A stretch of 8,286 bases of DNA from Caldivirga sp. (GTDB taxonomy: Archaea; Thermoproteota; Thermoprotei; Thermoproteales; Thermocladiaceae): assembly GCA_028275645.1 (NCBI GenBank), contig JAPWUH010000049.1, positions 1 to 8,286 of the forward strand, read 5' to 3'. Below, piece by piece: positions 1-5,953 of the stretch. Within the stretch, counting starts at the first letter, position 1. Every line of letters begins with the position of its first letter. The notes below the pieces were generated by a model that was not told the origin of the DNA, ran no database searches, and worked only from the letters and a program-made list of their open reading frames with translations. A program made the translations under genes and the position numbers.

Positions 1-1
1 T

Positions 2-550
2 GACTTCATAGTTGTTGATTCAGGCGTTAGGCACAGCACCATGAACGTCCACACCGTTAGGCAGAGGGAGCTTAGGGAGGCCTTAAGCATGCTCAGGGAG
101 TCCATGCCTAGGGAGTACTGGGGTGAACTTAGTAAGCCCCTTGACGAGGTTAACTGGGACTTAATAGCTAATGCGGCTAAGGACTACTTAAGCACCCTTG
201 ACGATACGCACAGGAAGAGACTTGAATTCACGATACTTATGAATGAATCAACGAAGAGGGCGATAGCCGAGTTAAGGAAGGGTGAGCCGGATAGGAGGGT
301 CCTGGGTGAAATAATGAATGAGCAGCATAGGCTACTAAGGGACCTGTACGAGGTCAGCATACCTGAGCTTGAGGAGATTAAGAGGCACCTGGACTCAAAC
401 GGCGCCCTTGGGTCTAAGATAAGCGGCGCTGGGATGGGTGGTTCGATTGTTGCGCTGGCTGAGAGCAGGGATGACGCTAAGAGGATTGTTGAATCCATTA
501 AGGGTAGGTGGAGGGCTTGGGTAGTGTCAATTGACCAAGGCGTATCCTAA
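2..550 (+). CDS. galK: Galactokinase-type GHMP kinase, C-terminal part (5' end outside the window)
   Basis: The reading frame is open from base 2 to the TAA at 548-550, so the gene begins before the window; the ATG at 41 is internal. The visible part starts with DFIVVDSGVRHST, which matches the galactokinase motif where a VVVDSGVRHS-like strand leads into the R-R-E helix. Further on are NEQHRLLRDLYEVSIPELEE, the usual substrate-side helix of galactokinases, and the glycine-rich GHMP motif 3 (GSKISGAGMGGSIVAL), which lies close to the phosphates of ATP. Galactokinase phosphorylates galactose at C1 with ATP in the cytoplasm. Another sugar 1-kinase of the same family cannot be excluded, because the N-terminal sugar-binding motif is missing. 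Pyruvate kinase follows 48 bp downstream with its own promoter. The family is certain; the exact substrate is less so. Confidence 0.85.
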   Translation, partial: DFIVVDSGVRHSTMNVHTVRQRELREALSMLRESMPREYWGELSKPLDEVNWDLIANAAKDYLSTLDDTHRKRLEFTILMNESTKRAIAELRKGEPDRRVLGEIMNEQHRLLRDLYEVSIPELEEIKRHLDSNGALGSKISGAGMGGSIVALAESRDDAKRIVESIKGRWRAWVVSIDQGVS

Positions 551-569
551 CGCCTACCATTAGGTTTAG

Positions 570-576
570 TTTAAAA
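570..576 (+). promoter_or_regulatory. TATA box of pyk
   Basis: TTTAAAA is centred about 25.5 nt before the ATG at 599. That spacing puts the transcription start at or next to the start codon, so the mRNA would be leaderless or nearly so. A GGTGA at 591-595 could act as a Shine-Dalgarno sequence only if transcription began earlier. Confidence 0.65.
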
Positions 577-598
577 GGGGATTTAGGCTGGGTGAGCA

Positions 599-1972
599 AT
601 GGCCAATAAGGTTAAGATTGTTGCCACAATCGGCCCTTCATCGGAAAGGCCTGAGGTGGCCAGTAGGTTAATTAGACTCATTGATGGGGCTAGGGTTAAC
701 TTCTCTCACGGAGATGTGGATACCTGGGTTAGTAGGATTGAGTTAATTAGGAGGATTAACCCGGACATACCGATACTGGGCGACTTACCTGGCCCGGGGG
801 TTAGGACAGGTGAGATGAGTGACCTAGCCTTTAATAAAGGCGACGTGTTAACCTTTAGGTTAGCCAATGAGGGCAAGGGCTACGTACCAGTACCGGTTAA
901 GGAGTTCTTTAACATTGTGGATGAGGGCGACGTGATAGTGATGGATGATGGTAGGATTAAGCTTGAGGTAATTGGTAAGCGTGACAATGAAGCCTCTCTA
1001 AAGGCTCTAACTAATGGCGTCATTAAGTCCCATAAGTCGATAACAGTGATGAATAAGGACTACCCCCTGCCAATACTTGGCGATAGGGATAAGGAGGCCA
1101 TTAAGGTAGCCGCCAAGTACAACCTGGAGTACCTTGGTTTAAGCCATGTGAGGAGTGTTGAGGATATTGAGAACGTTAGGGACTACCTGAGGAGGATAGG
1201 GTACTCGCCAGCCATAGTGGTTAAGGTTGAGACGGCTAGTGCAGTTAACAGGATTAGGGATATCGCCTGCAGCGCCGACTACGTAATGGTGGCTAGGGGT
1301 GACTTGGGCATGGTTTTCAACCTGGAGGAGGTCCCCAAGATACAGGAGAAGATAATCATGGCAGCTCACTCATGCGGTAAACCAGTCATGGTGGCAACGC
1401 AGCTGCTTGAATCCATGGTCAACAACCCTGTTCCAACCAGGGCTGAGGTGGTTGACGTAATGACCAGTGTGCTTCAGGGCGTTGACTCACTGCTGCTCAC
1501 CGATGAAACAACCATGGGCAACTACCCGGTTGAGGCTGTTGAGTGGCTTAGGAGGATAGTCAGCAATTACGAGGGTCAAGTTGCCCCAGGGCCTAAAATT
1601 GACCCAAGCATTTTTGATGAGAGGATGAGGTTTGCCCTAGGGGTTGCTGAGCTGGCCGATAGCATCAACGCTAAGATAGTTGTCTTCACTAAGAGCGGTT
1701 TAACAGCAATAAGGCTGTCTAGGTATAGGCCAAGGGTTCAGATACTGGCTGGTACACCCAGCGAGATCATCGCTCGTAGGCTTAAGTTGCTGTGGGGTGT
1801 GGAGTCTAGGGTAGTTAAGGATGACGACTACGATAAGGGTATGGTTGACACGTTGAACACATATATTAAGGATGGCCTAGTGAACCGTGGGGACCTAGTC
1901 ATACTGACCTATGGTCTCAGGCCTGATTTAAGGGAGTATGAGCATGTAATCAAGTTGATTAGGGCCCAGTGA
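599..1972 (+). CDS. pyk: Pyruvate kinase
   Basis: Pyruvate kinase converts phosphoenolpyruvate and ADP to pyruvate and ATP, the last step of lower glycolysis. At 457 aa it has normal archaeal length. Visible motifs are KIVATIGPSS at the N-terminus, GARVNFSHG (R32, N34, S36: potassium and substrate contacts), VKVET with catalytic K209 and metal ligand E211, ARGDLG with metal ligand D235, and ATQLLESM with T267. The NPVPTRAEVVDV stretch and LTDETTMGNYP (E303) follow. The spacings K209-E211-D235-T267-E303 equal those of the rabbit enzyme, so the active site is intact. The segment after domain A reads DLPGPGVRTG, where bacterial enzymes have D-x-K-G-P-E-I-R. The C-terminal domain (about residues 330-457) is short. 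The ATG fits both the family N-terminus and the TATA box spacing. Confidence 0.97.
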   Translation: MANKVKIVATIGPSSERPEVASRLIRLIDGARVNFSHGDVDTWVSRIELIRRINPDIPILGDLPGPGVRTGEMSDLAFNKGDVLTFRLANEGKGYVPVPVKEFFNIVDEGDVIVMDDGRIKLEVIGKRDNEASLKALTNGVIKSHKSITVMNKDYPLPILGDRDKEAIKVAAKYNLEYLGLSHVRSVEDIENVRDYLRRIGYSPAIVVKVETASAVNRIRDIACSADYVMVARGDLGMVFNLEEVPKIQEKIIMAAHSCGKPVMVATQLLESMVNNPVPTRAEVVDVMTSVLQGVDSLLLTDETTMGNYPVEAVEWLRRIVSNYEGQVAPGPKIDPSIFDERMRFALGVAELADSINAKIVVFTKSGLTAIRLSRYRPRVQILAGTPSEIIARRLKLLWGVESRVVKDDDYDKGMVDTLNTYIKDGLVNRGDLVILTYGLRPDLREYEHVIKLIRAQ

Positions 1973-2016
1973 GTAAAGCCACGATACCGCTCCGAGTAAT
2001 TTTATGAAATAACTAA

Positions 2017-2024
2017 TTTAAATA
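2017..2024 (+). promoter_or_regulatory. TATA box of the DtxR-like regulator
   Basis: TTTAAATA is centred about 23.5 nt before the GTG at 2044. It supports that GTG, or the adjacent one at 2047, as a leaderless start. The flanking sequence (about 1998-2024) is very A/T-rich. Confidence 0.65.
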
Positions 2025-2043
2025 CCCCAGCCTTAATAGGTGC

Positions 2044-2463
2044 GTGGTGGATTTAGGGGATATAACTGTTAGGGAGTTGGAGTACTTAAGGGCCATTAAT
2101 GATGAGGATTCGCCAATATCAATAACATCCCTATCCAGGAAGTTGGGTAGGTCAGCCTCAAGTGTGTACGAGGAGGTTAATCACCTAGTTTCCAAGGGCT
2201 TAGTCTGCAAGGGCCCTGAGGGTGTCTACTTAAGTAGTGATGGTAAGATGCTCCTTGAGCTCGTCGACAATAGCCACAGGATAATTGAGACCTGGCTCGT
2301 TAGCCTTGGGTTTAGCGTTGATGAGGCGTGTAGACTGGCGTCAAAGATGGAGACCACCATGCCCATTGAGGTCCTTAGGAAGCTTTATGAGAAGATAGGT
2401 AGGCCTAGGTCATGCCCCCACGGTAAACCAATAACGTTCAGCATGGTTACTAACAAGGCTTAA
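2044..2463 (+). CDS. DtxR/MntR-family winged-helix regulator with degenerate metal site
   Basis: This 139-aa protein has a winged helix-turn-helix at about residues 8-68 (ISITSLSRKLGRSASSVYEEVNHLVSKGLV, wing, then YLSSDGKMLL). A helical segment resembling the DtxR/MntR dimerisation and metal-binding domain follows at about 70-127. It ends with CPHGKPI, the family's typical closing motif. There is no SH3-like third domain. In that family, Fe(II) or Mn(II) binding switches DNA binding on. Aligned to DtxR, H79 and E83 correspond to H78 and E82, and E105 to E103. C102 and H106 are replaced by S100 and T104, and M10 by E13. It may therefore sense a different ligand or bind DNA without metal. Target genes are not evident; its own promoter is an obvious candidate. 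Family confidence is good, specificity unknown. Confidence 0.8.
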   Translation: MVDLGDITVRELEYLRAINDEDSPISITSLSRKLGRSASSVYEEVNHLVSKGLVCKGPEGVYLSSDGKMLLELVDNSHRIIETWLVSLGFSVDEACRLASKMETTMPIEVLRKLYEKIGRPRSCPHGKPITFSMVTNKA

Positions 2464-2472
2464 TGCAGAGAT

Positions 2473-2883
2473 CTAAGCCCTCCTGGGGGTCCTAGCCCCA
2501 CAGGCAGTGCAGACGAGTACGTAGATCCTATCCTCCTTAACCAGGTACGTGTCGATGGAGCCGCAGACTGGGCAAGTTACGTAAAGCCTAATGTACCTCT
2601 CGTAAACGGCCTCTAGGGTTCTTGGGGTGCGTTCAGCGTATATGACCAGTGACCCATTTGGGTCAACGTTACCCGGCACCGCCAACTCCTTGATGAAGAA
2701 CCTAGCCATGTGTGTGACATCCCTATTCAACCTATCGGCTATTTCCTTGAAATTCCTTATTATAGTCCTCCTGGGCTCAACCTCAACGTTGAGCTTAGGT
2801 ATTTCCCTCCTCCTCTCAACCTTGGGTGCCACTATTTTATACGCCCTCTCAAGCAGCTTGAGGTAAAGTGGGTCAACGGACAT
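2473..2883 (-). CDS. eif2b: Translation initiation factor aIF2, beta subunit
   Basis: This is the beta subunit of the archaeal heterotrimeric aIF2, which brings initiator Met-tRNA to the 30S subunit. The order is the family's: an N-terminal helix (YLKLLERAY), the alpha-beta core ([28 protein letters not shown]) and a C-terminal zinc ribbon with C104/C107 and C125/C128. The ATG at 2883 gives 136 aa, the usual archaeal length, with the family helix starting within a few residues. An in-frame GTG at 2940 would add 19 residues of unrecognised sequence (beginning [10 protein letters not shown]) and overlap the kae1 stop by 8 nt. I prefer the ATG, but coupling from the GTG is possible. No separate TATA box was seen, so it is probably co-transcribed with kae1. 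It converges on the DtxR-like gene, leaving only 9 bp between the two stops. Confidence 0.95.
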   Translation of the reverse strand: MSVDPLYLKLLERAYKIVAPKVERRREIPKLNVEVEPRRTIIRNFKEIADRLNRDVTHMARFFIKELAVPGNVDPNGSLVIYAERTPRTLEAVYERYIRLYVTCPVCGSIDTYLVKEDRIYVLVCTACGARTPRRA

Positions 2884-2932
2884 CACCCCAGCCCCGCTAG
2901 GCCTGCTTATAAACACTCGCCAACACGGCTCC

Positions 2933-3922
2933 TTAACCACCGCTTAGCCAGGGTATTGGAACCTCGTCGAGTCTCCACCTCTGCCTAATTACACTATCCT
3001 CGATGCTAACCCTCACCCCACTTTTATAGGCCAGTAAACCAGTCCACGCAATCATAGCCCCATTGTCACCTGCGTACTCAGGGGGGACCACGTGTAGGGT
3101 GGCCGAGTACTCGGAGGCGACGACCTCCATTATACCCCTTAGGATTGGGCTCCTAGCCACACCACCCGCCAACACTAGCTCCCTCTTACCCAGCAGCGCC
3201 AACGCCCTCTCGGTCACCTCGGCAAGCATGTAGTAGGCCGTGTTAACTATAGATAGGCAAACATCCTCAACCCTCCTCCCCTCCTTAATAAGCCTCACAG
3301 CGGCCGTGTATAAGCCGGCGAAGGACATGTCCTGCCCCTTGACGGTGTAGGGTAACTCAAGCATGACCTTACCCCTCCTGGCGCACTCCTCAAGGTGAGG
3401 AACACCCGGGTTTGGTAAGCCTAGGAACCTGGCGAACATGTCTAGGCAGTTACCCACGGATATGTCCATGGTTTCACCAAACACCCTATACCTACCCCCC
3501 GAGTAGGCGGTTACCATGGTGTGTCCACCCGAAACCAGGAGGACTAGGGGATCCCTGGCTCCCGTGGCCATTTTAGCAATCTCAATGTGGGCAACCCCAT
3601 GGTGGACCGGTACTAGGGGCTTGTTGAACCTAGCTGATATGAACCTAGCCACCGTGGCCCCAACCCTAAGGGCTGGGCCAAGGCCAGGGCCCTGTGAGAA
3701 GGCGACGGCATCAATGTCGCTTAACCCAACTCCAGCCCTATTTAACGCCCTCTTGAGTAAACTAGACACGACCAGTATATGGTGGTCAGCCGCCTCCCTG
3801 GGGTGAATCCCAGAGCCCTGAGGGGGTGTATATGTGTCGTTTTCATTAGCCAATACGCCGTGTTCATTAACTATGCCTATCCCTATCGTGTGGGCTGTGG
3901 ACTCAATACCTAGGATTATCAC
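2933..3922 (-). CDS. kae1: Kae1/TsaD-family tRNA t6A37 threonylcarbamoyltransferase subunit
   Basis: Kae1 is the catalytic subunit of KEOPS, which transfers threonylcarbamoyl to A37 of ANN-decoding tRNAs. Visible motifs are [13 protein letters not shown] (N-terminal ASKHA fold), HPREAADHH (40-48), [13 protein letters not shown] with probable metal ligands H108 and H112, SGGHT (131-135), [12 protein letters not shown] (150-161), VLAGGVARS, and [10 protein letters not shown] with metal ligand D286. At 329 aa it is the stand-alone form, not fused to a Bud32 kinase. Two positions are unusual: the family GGP turn reads GVP (173-175), and the tyrosine before SGG in other archaeal Kae1 proteins is L129. 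The GTG start fits the family N-terminus and lies about 27 nt from a TATA box. eS31 lies upstream and aIF2-beta downstream, a translation-linked neighbourhood. Confidence 0.96.
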   Translation of the reverse strand: MIILGIESTAHTIGIGIVNEHGVLANENDTYTPPQGSGIHPREAADHHILVVSSLLKRALNRAGVGLSDIDAVAFSQGPGLGPALRVGATVARFISARFNKPLVPVHHGVAHIEIAKMATGARDPLVLLVSGGHTMVTAYSGGRYRVFGETMDISVGNCLDMFARFLGLPNPGVPHLEECARRGKVMLELPYTVKGQDMSFAGLYTAAVRLIKEGRRVEDVCLSIVNTAYYMLAEVTERALALLGKRELVLAGGVARSPILRGIMEVVASEYSATLHVVPPEYAGDNGAMIAWTGLLAYKSGVRVSIEDSVIRQRWRLDEVPIPWLSGG

Positions 3923-3945
3923 TAGGATTAACCATCCCTGCGCAC

Positions 3946-3953
3946 TATTTAAC
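3946..3953 (-). promoter_or_regulatory. TATA box of the kae1-aIF2-beta operon
   Basis: Read on the minus strand, GTTAAATA is centred about 27 nt before the GTG of kae1 at 3922, the normal crenarchaeal spacing for a leaderless transcript. It suggests kae1 can be transcribed independently of eS31. Confidence 0.6.
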
Positions 3954-4024
3954 GCTTACCTAAGTTTAACCATCACTGCTTCAAGGCAGGTGAAGGTTCG
4001 TCAACATTTATTAAGGTTCAATGA

Positions 4025-4089
4025 GTGACGTAGCTATTGGCCATGGAGCCAAGGGTGTTTAGTTAATCCAAGGATAGCATCGACGTCAC
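4025..4089. repeat. Imperfect inverted repeat (12 bp stem) spanning the eS31 stop codon
   Basis: GTGACGT at 4025-4031 pairs with ACGTCAC at 4083-4089. After an internal loop (A4032 against ATCG at 4079-4082), GCTAT at 4033-4037 pairs with ATAGC at 4074-4078. The enclosed 36 nt contain a further small hairpin, TGGC at 4038-4041 with GCCA at 4048-4051. On the minus strand the outer arm includes the TGA of eS31 (4086-4088), so in its mRNA the stop codon would sit in the stem. It could be a 3' end or processing structure, or a small RNA on either strand. The function is unknown. Confidence 0.5.
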
Positions 4090-4301
4090 CTACCCCTACC
4101 AGCCGCCCTCTGCCTGGGGGCCTGGCTCTCAAATATCGTGTAACCGCATTTACCGCAGTGCCACCTGGGCACTGGTTCCCTGTGGTAGGCCATAACGGAG
4201 CCGCACCTAGGGCATAGTCTCCTATTGAACCTAAACACACCCTTCTCCATGTCGATTATGTACCATGTGTGCGCTCTGGCCTTAACCGATGCCTTACCCA
4301 T
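4086..4301 (-). CDS. rps27ae: 30S ribosomal protein eS31 (S27ae)
   Basis: This small zinc-ribbon protein of the archaeal/eukaryotic 30S subunit has 71 aa. C30 and C33 (RLCPRCGS) and C49 and C52 (HCGKCGYT) form the C4 zinc site, with the usual aromatic stretch (HTWYIID) before it. The C-terminus is a basic tail rich in Arg and Gly. The ATG is preceded by a well-placed TATA box and gives the family's normal N-terminus. Kae1 follows 163 bp downstream on the same strand; eS31 and Kae1 are often neighbours in archaea, although here kae1 also has its own TATA box. The stop codon lies inside an inverted repeat. Confidence 0.95.
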   Translation of the reverse strand: MGKASVKARAHTWYIIDMEKGVFRFNRRLCPRCGSVMAYHREPVPRWHCGKCGYTIFESQAPRQRAAGRGR

Positions 4302-4322
4302 GGTTGACTTGATTTAGTTCCC

Positions 4323-4330
4323 TTTTTAAA
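4323..4330 (-). promoter_or_regulatory. TATA box of eS31
   Basis: On the minus strand TTTAAAAA is centred about 25.5 nt before the ATG at 4301. It lies in the 90-bp divergent region shared with the AbrB-PhoU gene. Confidence 0.65.
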
Positions 4331-4361
4331 GGTAGCTGGGTCAACACCCTAAGTTAAGCAA

Positions 4362-4369
4362 TATTTATA
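4362..4369 (+). promoter_or_regulatory. TATA box of the AbrB-PhoU gene
   Basis: TATTTATA is centred about 26.5 nt before the GTG at 4392. The spacing selects this GTG as the start: the ATG two bases upstream (4390) is in another frame and runs straight into TGA. Confidence 0.65.
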
Positions 4370-4391
4370 GGTATAACCTAGTGCGCACCAT

Positions 4392-5399
4392 GTGAAGAAC
4401 CCCATTGAGGTTAGGAAGATTCAGATGGCTGGGAAGTCATCCCTAGCCGTGACCATACCCAAGAGGTGGGCTGAGGTACTTGGCATCAGTGCCGGTAACC
4501 CAGTCTACCTAGAGTTCAGGGGTTATGAGGTAGCTATTTTACCTGCCCTAATGGTTCACGAGGTTGAGGTTCAGAGGATAATTGAGGTTAAGCCTAATGA
4601 AACCTCGGACTCAGTGATTAGGAGGGTAATCAGCGCATTTATCAAAGGTGCGCAGATAATTAGGGTTAAGTTCCTTAATGGCGCCAATAGGGAGCTCATT
4701 GATGAAGTTACCAGGGAGATAAGTGTACGTGTGCCTATAGTCGAAACCATAAGCCACGGTAATGGGGAGATTAAGGTTACTGTACTGTCACCCACCAGTA
4801 ACATGCCCATTAAAAGCTTCATAAGTAGGATGAGCAACGTGGTCTCTGGAATGTTTAAGGATGCCTTAAGCCTAATTAAAATGAATCCTGAGGAGAGGTT
4901 AAGCATAGCTAGGGATATAATGGACAGGGATTATGACGTTGATAGGAACTACATGCTCATACACAGGTTGATAAACATGGCCGTGAACGGGGTGATAAAC
5001 ATCAGGAGCATTGAAATAGACGATAGGTCAGAGCTCCTATCCTGCCTACTCGTCTCGAAGTCACTGGAGAGGTCAGGTGACCACTCTTGGAGGGTCGCCC
5101 AGTGGATGCTTGAGGTGGGTACTGTTAGTGCTGACGTGGCTGACACAATACTCAAGCTGGGGGATGAGGTAAGTAATCTCCATAAATCCGCAGTGTTGGC
5201 CTTCCTAAGTAAGGATGTTGATAAGGCGCAGGAGGTCTTGGACATGAGGAATGAGATCACTAATGCGAGGGTTAAGGTCAATAGCCTACTTAAGCTGCAC
5301 GGCATAAGTGGGCCGTTGAACCTTGTCATAGAGTCTATAGGTAGGTTAGCCGCCTACGCCTACGACATAGCTGAAATAACCCTAGACACCTACCTCTAA
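4392..5399 (+). CDS. AbrB-domain/PhoU-domain fusion protein (PhoU-like regulator)
   Basis: The N-terminus (about residues 6-50) is an AbrB/SpoVT swapped-hairpin DNA-binding domain: RKIQMAGKSSLAVTIPKRW, then LGISAGNPVYLEF. A linker region follows, and from about residue 135 the protein is helical with two PhoU-type repeats. These are marked by LERSGDHSWRVAQ (225-237), close to the PhoU signature E-R-I-G-D-H, and by ESIGRLAAYAYDIAE (314-328). PhoU proteins control phosphate uptake through PstSCAB or other phosphate transporters and bind metal clusters. Archaea carry this AbrB-PhoU form, which may bind DNA directly. No phosphate transporter or PhoR/PhoB pair is nearby, so the partner is not visible. 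At 335 aa the length is normal. The GTG start is set by the TATA box. A hairpin plus T-rich tract follows the stop directly. Confidence 0.9.
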   Translation: MKNPIEVRKIQMAGKSSLAVTIPKRWAEVLGISAGNPVYLEFRGYEVAILPALMVHEVEVQRIIEVKPNETSDSVIRRVISAFIKGAQIIRVKFLNGANRELIDEVTREISVRVPIVETISHGNGEIKVTVLSPTSNMPIKSFISRMSNVVSGMFKDALSLIKMNPEERLSIARDIMDRDYDVDRNYMLIHRLINMAVNGVINIRSIEIDDRSELLSCLLVSKSLERSGDHSWRVAQWMLEVGTVSADVADTILKLGDEVSNLHKSAVLAFLSKDVDKAQEVLDMRNEITNARVKVNSLLKLHGISGPLNLVIESIGRLAAYAYDIAEITLDTYL

Positions 5400-5400
5400 C

Positions 5401-5427
5401 CCAGCTGGGCTGGTCCTGTTTTGTTTT
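5401..5427 (+). terminator. Terminator-like hairpin after the AbrB-PhoU gene
   Basis: CCAGC (5401-5405) pairs with GCTGG (5409-5413) around a TGG loop, directly after the stop codon. It is followed by TCCTGTTTTGTTTT. Archaeal termination depends mainly on T-rich tracts, so the T-run may matter more than the stem. Confidence 0.5.
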
Positions 5428-5491
5428 CGTGGTTACTTGTTTTACTCAACCACATTGATGGTAAAGGCTTGTTGAGGAAGGGCGTATACCT

Positions 5492-5760
5492 TAGTCCAGA
5501 GTCCCTGGATTTCCGAGATCCATGGTGGCTATTAACCCCGGCGATGTGGGGAACCGCTGTGGTGAGGGGACGAGGAGACTATGACCCCCTTCCCGCCTTT
5601 TGGGTGGGGTTTCACTGTGGGGGTCTTGGGCGTTGCCCCCTCTTTGGGGGTTAATGGTTTCGTTCCTGGGGTGGTGAAAACAGTGGGGTATCGCCCCACC
5701 GGCTCATCTGAGGCGAGGGACCCCCTTCCGGGGGCACCACCCCAGGTGCTGAATACTTTT
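5492..5760 (+). pseudogene. Possible decayed 3' end of an IS200/IS605-type tnpB (with RNA-like hairpins)
   Basis: Two coding-like pieces lie in different frames. One contains INPGDVGNRCGEGTRRL (5531-5581) and ends at a TGA. The second, shifted in frame from about 5581, contains RPTGSSEARDPLPG (5692-5733). Gly/Pro-rich tails with a similar feel occur at the C-termini of archaeal TnpB proteins, where the DNA also forms the guide-RNA scaffold and the right end of the element. No RuvC motifs, zinc finger or tnpA are present, and the frame is broken, so if this reading is right only the tail survives. The call rests on impression of the family rather than a catalytic motif; a structured RNA gene is the main alternative. 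Confidence 0.25.
5636..5749. repeat. Cluster of four G/C-rich hairpins
   Basis: Four inverted repeats follow each other: CCCCC/GGGGG (5636-5640 with 5646-5650), GTGGGG/CCCCAC (5683-5688 with 5694-5699), CCCCC/GGGGG (5721-5725 with 5730-5734) and GCACC/GGTGC (5734-5738 with 5745-5749). Loops are 4 to 6 nt. The last two share base 5734, so they are alternatives or lie end to end. Such density in a non-coding stretch of a hyperthermophile suggests folded RNA. Confidence 0.6.
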
Positions 5761-5815
5761 ACAAAATTAGGACTTATAAACCTATCGCTACAAAGCCCAC
5801 GTAGCAGGAATATCC

Positions 5816-5829
5816 CGCCCTAAAGGGCG
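5816..5829. repeat. Short G/C hairpin with TAAA loop
   Basis: CGCCC pairs with GGGCG around TAAA, inside CCCGCCCTAAAGGGCGAGAC. Stems of this style are seen near the ends of archaeal IS200/IS605 elements, but also as ordinary RNA hairpins. It would lie just inside a transcript starting from the TATA-like ACTTATAAACC at 5772. Confidence 0.5.
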
Positions 5830-5924
5830 AGACTTAACCATTATGTCAGTTCAAAACCACCACCTTCAGAGGGACAGCATAGGCCAATGGTAGGCTACAG
5901 GTATTGGGGGTTATTCAACTAAAG

Positions 5925-5931
5925 TTTAAAA
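5925..5931 (+). promoter_or_regulatory. TATA box of the PhoH-like gene
   Basis: TTTAAAA is centred 26 nt before the ATG at 5954, pointing to a leaderless mRNA. No Shine-Dalgarno sequence is seen before this ATG. Confidence 0.65.
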
Positions 5932-5953
5932 GTTAAGCCTATTAAGGTTCACG

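Larger units (their letters stand above)
5400..5953. other. 554-bp interval without an intact gene, rich in G/C hairpins
   Basis: No frame here reads as a full protein of known family. After the terminator-like stem there is a 6-bp inverted repeat, GTGGTT (5429-5434) with AACCAC (5448-5453). From about 5536 to 5750 the strand is markedly richer in G and C runs than the flanking genes and holds a series of perfect short hairpins, listed separately. From about 5751 the sequence becomes A/T-rich again. It contains a TATA-like ACTTATAAACC (5772-5782) and another stem at 5816-5829. The last 30 bases hold the promoter of the PhoH-like gene. The content could be a decayed insertion sequence or a structured RNA. 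Confidence 0.6.

Noticed and set aside
546..564. Inverted repeat CCTAA-N9-TTAGG between the galactokinase stop and the pyk TATA box, resembling half of a DtxR-type operator.
   Set aside because: The arms are only 5 bp, partly coding, and do not extend; there is no matching site at the regulator's own promoter.
1139..1369. Minus-strand open frame inside pyk, and similar antisense frames within kae1, AbrB-PhoU, PhoH-like, CBS and uS15.
   Set aside because: They lie fully antisense to clearly conserved genes, show no family motifs, and have compositions expected from the complementary strand.
4034..4240. Alternative minus-strand frame overlapping eS31.
   Set aside because: It is out of frame with a convincing C4 zinc-ribbon ribosomal protein and carries no motif of its own.
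5421..5654. A 77-codon open frame starting with TTG inside the hairpin-rich interval.
   Set aside because: It has a weak start, no promoter at the right distance, odd composition (Gly/Trp-rich end) and no recognised family; it is better read as non-coding or a decayed remnant.
5536..5760. RNase P RNA or SRP RNA in the G/C-rich segment.
   Set aside because: I could not find the conserved P4/CR-I (GAGGAAA-like) or CR-V (ACAGAA-like) sequences of RNase P RNA, nor the helix 8 GGAAGG-AGCA motif of SRP RNA.
4009..5951. The 12-mer TATTAAGGTTCA occurs at 4009-4020 and 5940-5951, each time just before an ATG.
   Set aside because: One or two repeated 12-mers are expected by chance in a window of this size, and the ATG at 4021 opens only a 13-codon frame with no recognisable product.
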